DNA of 7,430 nt, from assembly GCA_016195585.1 (NCBI GenBank), contig JACPZJ010000172.1, positions 1 to 7,430 of the forward strand, read 5' to 3'. Made by a program: the position numbers and the translations under genes. The notes beneath the pieces were generated by a model. It saw only the letters and a list, made by a program, of their open reading frames with translations, did not search any database and was not told the origin of the DNA. Each line of letters opens with the position of its first letter. Positions within the stretch are counted from its first letter, which is position 1. The DNA is from Nitrospirota bacterium (lineage in GTDB: Bacteria; Nitrospirota; CAKKRA01; 9FT-COMBO-42-15). Below are positions 4,714 through 7,430 of the stretch, in pieces.

Positions 4714-5985
4714 ATGCGTTTTATTGCTGACCTTCACATTCACTCAAGATACTCAAGGGCAACAAGCAGCGATATGTCCCCTGAAAACATCTGGAAATGG
4801 GCCCAGCTCAAGGGGATTACGGTAATCGGCACAGGTGATTTTACACATCCAAAATGGTTTAAGGAGCTGCATGAAAAGCTTGAGCCTGCGGGCAACGGCC
4901 TATTCGCTCTGAAAAAAGAATTTAAAACAGAGGACATCCCTGATTCCTGCAAGGCCGATATCTTTTTTCTCCTCACTGCTGAGATAAGTTGCATCTATGG
5001 TAAAAATGGAAAGACCCGAAAGATACATTCCATTATATTTGCCCCTGACCTTTCAGCCGCAGCAAGGCTGAATCTTGTCCTATCAAAGATTGGAAATCTA
5101 AATGCCGATGGCAGGCCCATCCTTGGCCTTGATGCAAAGGAGCTTTTAAAGATTGTAATGGAAGCCTCTCCTGATGCCATGCTTGTTCCTGCCCATGCAT
5201 GGACGCCACATTTCTCAGTCTTTGGTTCAGAATCAGGCTTTGACTCGCTTACCGAATGTTTTGAGGAATTGACACCACACATATATGCCATAGAGACCGG
5301 TCTCTCCTCCAACCCTTCAATGAACTGGAGGCTCTCTGACCTTGACAGGATAACCTTTATATCCAATTCTGATGCCCATTCACCAGCAAAGACAGGCCGC
5401 GAGGCAAATATCTTTGATACTGACATATCTTACAAGGCGATGATGGATGCAATCAAAACAAAAAAAGGATTTTCAGGAACCATAGAGTTTTTTCCTGAAG
5501 AGGGTAAATACCATTATGATGGGCACAGGCTGTGCAGTGTAAGCCTCTCCCCAAGGGAGACAATAAGGCATAATTTTCTCTGCCCTGTATGCAGCAGGAG
5601 GGTAACCGTAGGTGTGATGCACAGGGTGGAAAAGCTTGCCGACAGAGAGGATGGATTTAAGCCAAAAGGCGCGCCAGATTACTTTTCCATCATCCCCTTG
5701 CCAGAAATTATCGCCGAGGCATTAAAAAAAGGCGTTAACACCAAAGGCGTGAAGGGTGAATATCTAAGTCTCATAAGCAAGCTCGGCAGTGAATTTAAGA
5801 TACTCATGGAAACATCGCTTTCTGATATTGAAATGGCTGGCTCTCCGCTTCTTTCCGAGGCAATCTCACGGATGCGGGAAGGCAAGGTGCACATTGCGCC
5901 GGGCTATGACGGCGAGTATGGAAAGATAAGGATCTTTGAAGAGGTGGAGAGGGAAGAAATCAAAGGCCAGATAACGATGTTTTAA
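4714..5985 (+). CDS. Endonuclease Q (EndoQ) family PHP-domain nuclease
   Basis: This is a 423-residue EndoQ-type protein, a nuclease that cleaves 5' of deaminated bases (hypoxanthine, uracil, xanthine) and abasic sites. The PHP metal-site motifs are in order: DLHIHSRYSRATS (6-18), GTGDFTHP (39-46), LTAEIS (87-92), KIHSIIF (103-109), VPAHAWTPHFSVFG (158-171), ETGLSSNPSMNWRLS (194-208) and SNSDAHSP (217-224). A zinc-finger-like part follows, with C274 in DGHRLC and C290/C293 in LCPVC, then the family block RVEKLADRE. The C-terminal segment contains IAPGYDGEYGKIRIF (394-408) and ends QITMF, which resembles a sliding-clamp-binding peptide. A start at ATG 4687 would add nine residues overlapping the -10 box; ATG 4714 begins at the conserved MRFIADLHIHS. 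Such proteins are sometimes misnamed UvrD helicases because of linkage to UvrD. Confidence 0.9.
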   Translation: MRFIADLHIHSRYSRATSSDMSPENIWKWAQLKGITVIGTGDFTHPKWFKELHEKLEPAGNGLFALKKEFKTEDIPDSCKADIFFLLTAEISCIYGKNGKTRKIHSIIFAPDLSAAARLNLVLSKIGNLNADGRPILGLDAKELLKIVMEASPDAMLVPAHAWTPHFSVFGSESGFDSLTECFEELTPHIYAIETGLSSNPSMNWRLSDLDRITFISNSDAHSPAKTGREANIFDTDISYKAMMDAIKTKKGFSGTIEFFPEEGKYHYDGHRLCSVSLSPRETIRHNFLCPVCSRRVTVGVMHRVEKLADREDGFKPKGAPDYFSIIPLPEIIAEALKKGVNTKGVKGEYLSLISKLGSEFKILMETSLSDIEMAGSPLLSEAISRMREGKVHIAPGYDGEYGKIRIFEEVEREEIKGQITMF

Positions 5986-5994
5986 TTTGGAAAT

Positions 5995-7430
5995 ATGCTA
6001 ACCACATCACGCATATTTGAAGGATTAAACGAATCACAGAAAATGGCAGTTACTACTGCTAAAGGCCCTGTGCTGATTGTTGCAGGGCCTGGCACAGGAA
6101 AGACCCTCACCATCGTCAGGAGGATTGCGTATCTTATTCAGCAAGGCGCAAAACCAGAAAATATCCTTGTTGTAACATTTACCAACCGCGCTGCGAGAGA
6201 GATGGAGGAGAGGGCAGAGGCTCTTTTAGGCAGTCATGCAAAAAATATTTTTATCGGCACATTTCATCTTCTTGGCCTCAGCATAATAAAGAATACCCTT
6301 CCAGATAATTTTGTGATTTATAACAGGGATGAACAGGTCAGCCTCCTTAAACCTCTCCTGAAAGGCTCAAACACAAGGGCACATGAGGCAGTAGAAAAAA
6401 TATCAAAGGTCAAAAATCTCCTTGAAGATGCTGATGATGAGATAAATAAAATCTATGCGGCTTATCAGTCTGCACTTAATGAAAAAGCTGCCCTTGACTT
6501 TGACGACCTGATTTTAAAACCAATAGAGATACTAAGCAATCTACCTTCAAATATCCCCTCACCCCCACGGGGAGAGGGGGATTCTATATTCAAGGCAAAC
6601 AGCAAGGAGGCGGCAGAAAGATATAGAAATATATTCAATTACATCATAGTAGATGAATATCAGGACATTAATCCTGCACAGTACAGGCTGATGAGGTTTC
6701 TCTCTAACAGCAATGGCAATATCTGCGCTGTTGGGGATTCCGATCAGGCGATATATGCCTTCAGGGGCGCTGATATCACTAATTTTCTGAACTTTGAAAA
6801 GGACTTTAAAGCTGTAAAGCAGATTACCCTTACAGAAAATTACCGCTCAACAGAAGTCATACTCAATGCCTCAAACAGCATGATAAAAAATAATAAGAAT
6901 AGAATAGAGAAGGAACTTTGCCCTACGAGAGGGGAAGGGAGACTGATTACGCTCGTCTCAGCGCCTGATGATAAGGCAGAGGGGGAGTTTATTGTCAAAG
7001 TGATAGAAGCGCGAATCGGCGGCACAAGCCATTACCAAATGATGCGCACAAAAGAAACGAATGATTTCTCAGGAGAGTCCTACAGCTTCTCTGATTTTGC
7101 AGTAATCTATAGAACCAATGCTCAGGCAAGGGCTATAGAGGAGGCCTTTGCAGCATCAGGGATTCCCTATCAGGTCATTGGCAAAGGCGCCTCTCAGCAG
7201 AGCAAAGAGATTGAAGATACTGTTTTATATATGAGGTCTATAATCAACCCTGCGCCAGAAACAGGTGTAGTGCCAGACGGTTCGCTGGAGGAAAAGCTTT
7301 TAACCCCTGCAGATATCTTTGACCAGAGGGCAGATGCGGTTGCCCTGCTGACCCTGCACATGTCAAAGGGCCTTGAGTTCAAGGTGGTATTTGTTGCCGG
7401 TGTTGAGGAAGAAATAATTCCCTATACATT
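5995..7430 (+). CDS. UvrD/Rep-type superfamily 1A DNA helicase (3' partial)
   Basis: The frame is open from ATG 5995 to the window edge (478 codons, no stop). Motifs of 3'-5' SF1A helicases appear in order: Q-motif LNESQ (11-15), Walker A AGPGTGKT (30-37), Ia TFTNRAAREM (61-70), Walker B VDEYQD (219-224), III GDSDQAIYAFRGA (247-259), IV TENYRS (280-285) and V LLTLHMSKGLEF (451-462). Motif VI lies beyond the window. Two oddities stand out. Only about 30 residues separate the LYMRSIINP block (411-419) from motif V, where E. coli UvrD has a large 2B subdomain. There is also an insertion of about 20 residues between DFDDL and motif II that includes a hairpin-encoded PPRGEG. It starts 9 bases after EndoQ with a weak ribosome site, so translation is probably coupled and the products may act together. 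Confidence 0.92.
   Translation, partial: MLTTSRIFEGLNESQKMAVTTAKGPVLIVAGPGTGKTLTIVRRIAYLIQQGAKPENILVVTFTNRAAREMEERAEALLGSHAKNIFIGTFHLLGLSIIKNTLPDNFVIYNRDEQVSLLKPLLKGSNTRAHEAVEKISKVKNLLEDADDEINKIYAAYQSALNEKAALDFDDLILKPIEILSNLPSNIPSPPRGEGDSIFKANSKEAAERYRNIFNYIIVDEYQDINPAQYRLMRFLSNSNGNICAVGDSDQAIYAFRGADITNFLNFEKDFKAVKQITLTENYRSTEVILNASNSMIKNNKNRIEKELCPTRGEGRLITLVSAPDDKAEGEFIVKVIEARIGGTSHYQMMRTKETNDFSGESYSFSDFAVIYRTNAQARAIEEAFAASGIPYQVIGKGASQQSKEIEDTVLYMRSIINPAPETGVVPDGSLEEKLLTPADIFDQRADAVALLTLHMSKGLEFKVVFVAGVEEEIIPYT
6553..6582 (+). repeat. Palindromic G/C-rich element inserted in the helicase gene
   Basis: The left arm ATCCCC-TC-A-CCCC pairs with the right arm GGGG-A-GA-G-GGGGAT around a CAC loop, with one A/A mismatch and one bulged G (6576). 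It encodes IPSPPRGEGD (residues 187-196) and keeps the frame. Its arms match the two blocks of the G-rich tract at 56-77. It falls in a variable loop before motif II, where the protein is about 20 residues longer than E. coli UvrD. The likely explanation is a dispersed palindromic element that inserted and is tolerated in frame. Confidence 0.6.

Noticed and set aside
4995..5426. A 143-codon open frame on the minus strand
   Set aside because: It lies wholly inside the well-supported EndoQ gene, has no recognisable motif and is explained as the opposite-strand shadow of that frame.
6921..6943. Possible third copy of the G-rich repeat (CCCTACGAGAGGGGAAGGG) in the helicase gene
   Set aside because: Only a short GAGAGGGGAAGGG block is similar, there is no good hairpin, and the encoded RGEGRLITLV resembles ordinary UvrD-family sequence (GEG.PI).

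Overview
The window looks like a bacterial chromosome segment of moderate to slightly low G+C. All the intact genes are on the plus strand and tightly packed, with consensus sigma-70 promoters and AGGAGG-type ribosome binding sites. An EndoQ-type PHP nuclease, a TrmB-family regulator, an arsenite methyltransferase and an HgcAB-associated AbrB-like protein together suggest an anaerobic, environmental Gram-negative lineage such as Nitrospirota or Desulfobacterota. That placement is an inference and has low confidence.

Layout. (1) Bases 1-1042 hold the tail of an unidentified gene, a small helix-hairpin-helix protein of the Cdd1 type and an AlkD-like DNA alkylation repair protein; the last two probably form a small genome-maintenance operon. 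(2) Bases 1083-2832 hold a tandem-repeat and promoter region, then a TrmB-type regulator whose stop overlaps the start of a branched-chain aminotransferase (ilvE). (3) Bases 2925-4593 form a metalloid-type operon. A textbook TTGACA-N17-TATAAT promoter has its -35 box at the centre of a perfect 29-bp palindrome. It drives an AbrB-fold protein carrying three vicinal Cys-Cys pairs, then arsM, then a pyridoxamine-phosphate-oxidase-like gene that is broken by an internal deletion and frameshift. (4) Bases 4699-7430 hold an endonuclease Q (EndoQ) gene, apparently read from a leaderless mRNA, followed 9 bases later by a UvrD/Rep-type helicase open at the window edge. The helicase has almost no 2B subdomain and carries a hairpin-encoded insertion before motif II.

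How the genes may work together. EndoQ nicks DNA 5' of deaminated bases and abasic sites, and the coupled helicase could open or unwind the nicked strand, giving a compact damage-processing pair. In the middle operon the Cys-pair AbrB protein is a candidate metalloid-responsive regulator for ArsM, acting through the palindromic promoter. The most notable signals are this operator/promoter design, the probable non-canonical (ATA or ATT) start of arsM under a 9-base Shine-Dalgarno match, the leaderless EndoQ start, the 2B-poor helicase, and a dispersed G-rich palindromic element seen at bases 56-77 and again inside the helicase gene.
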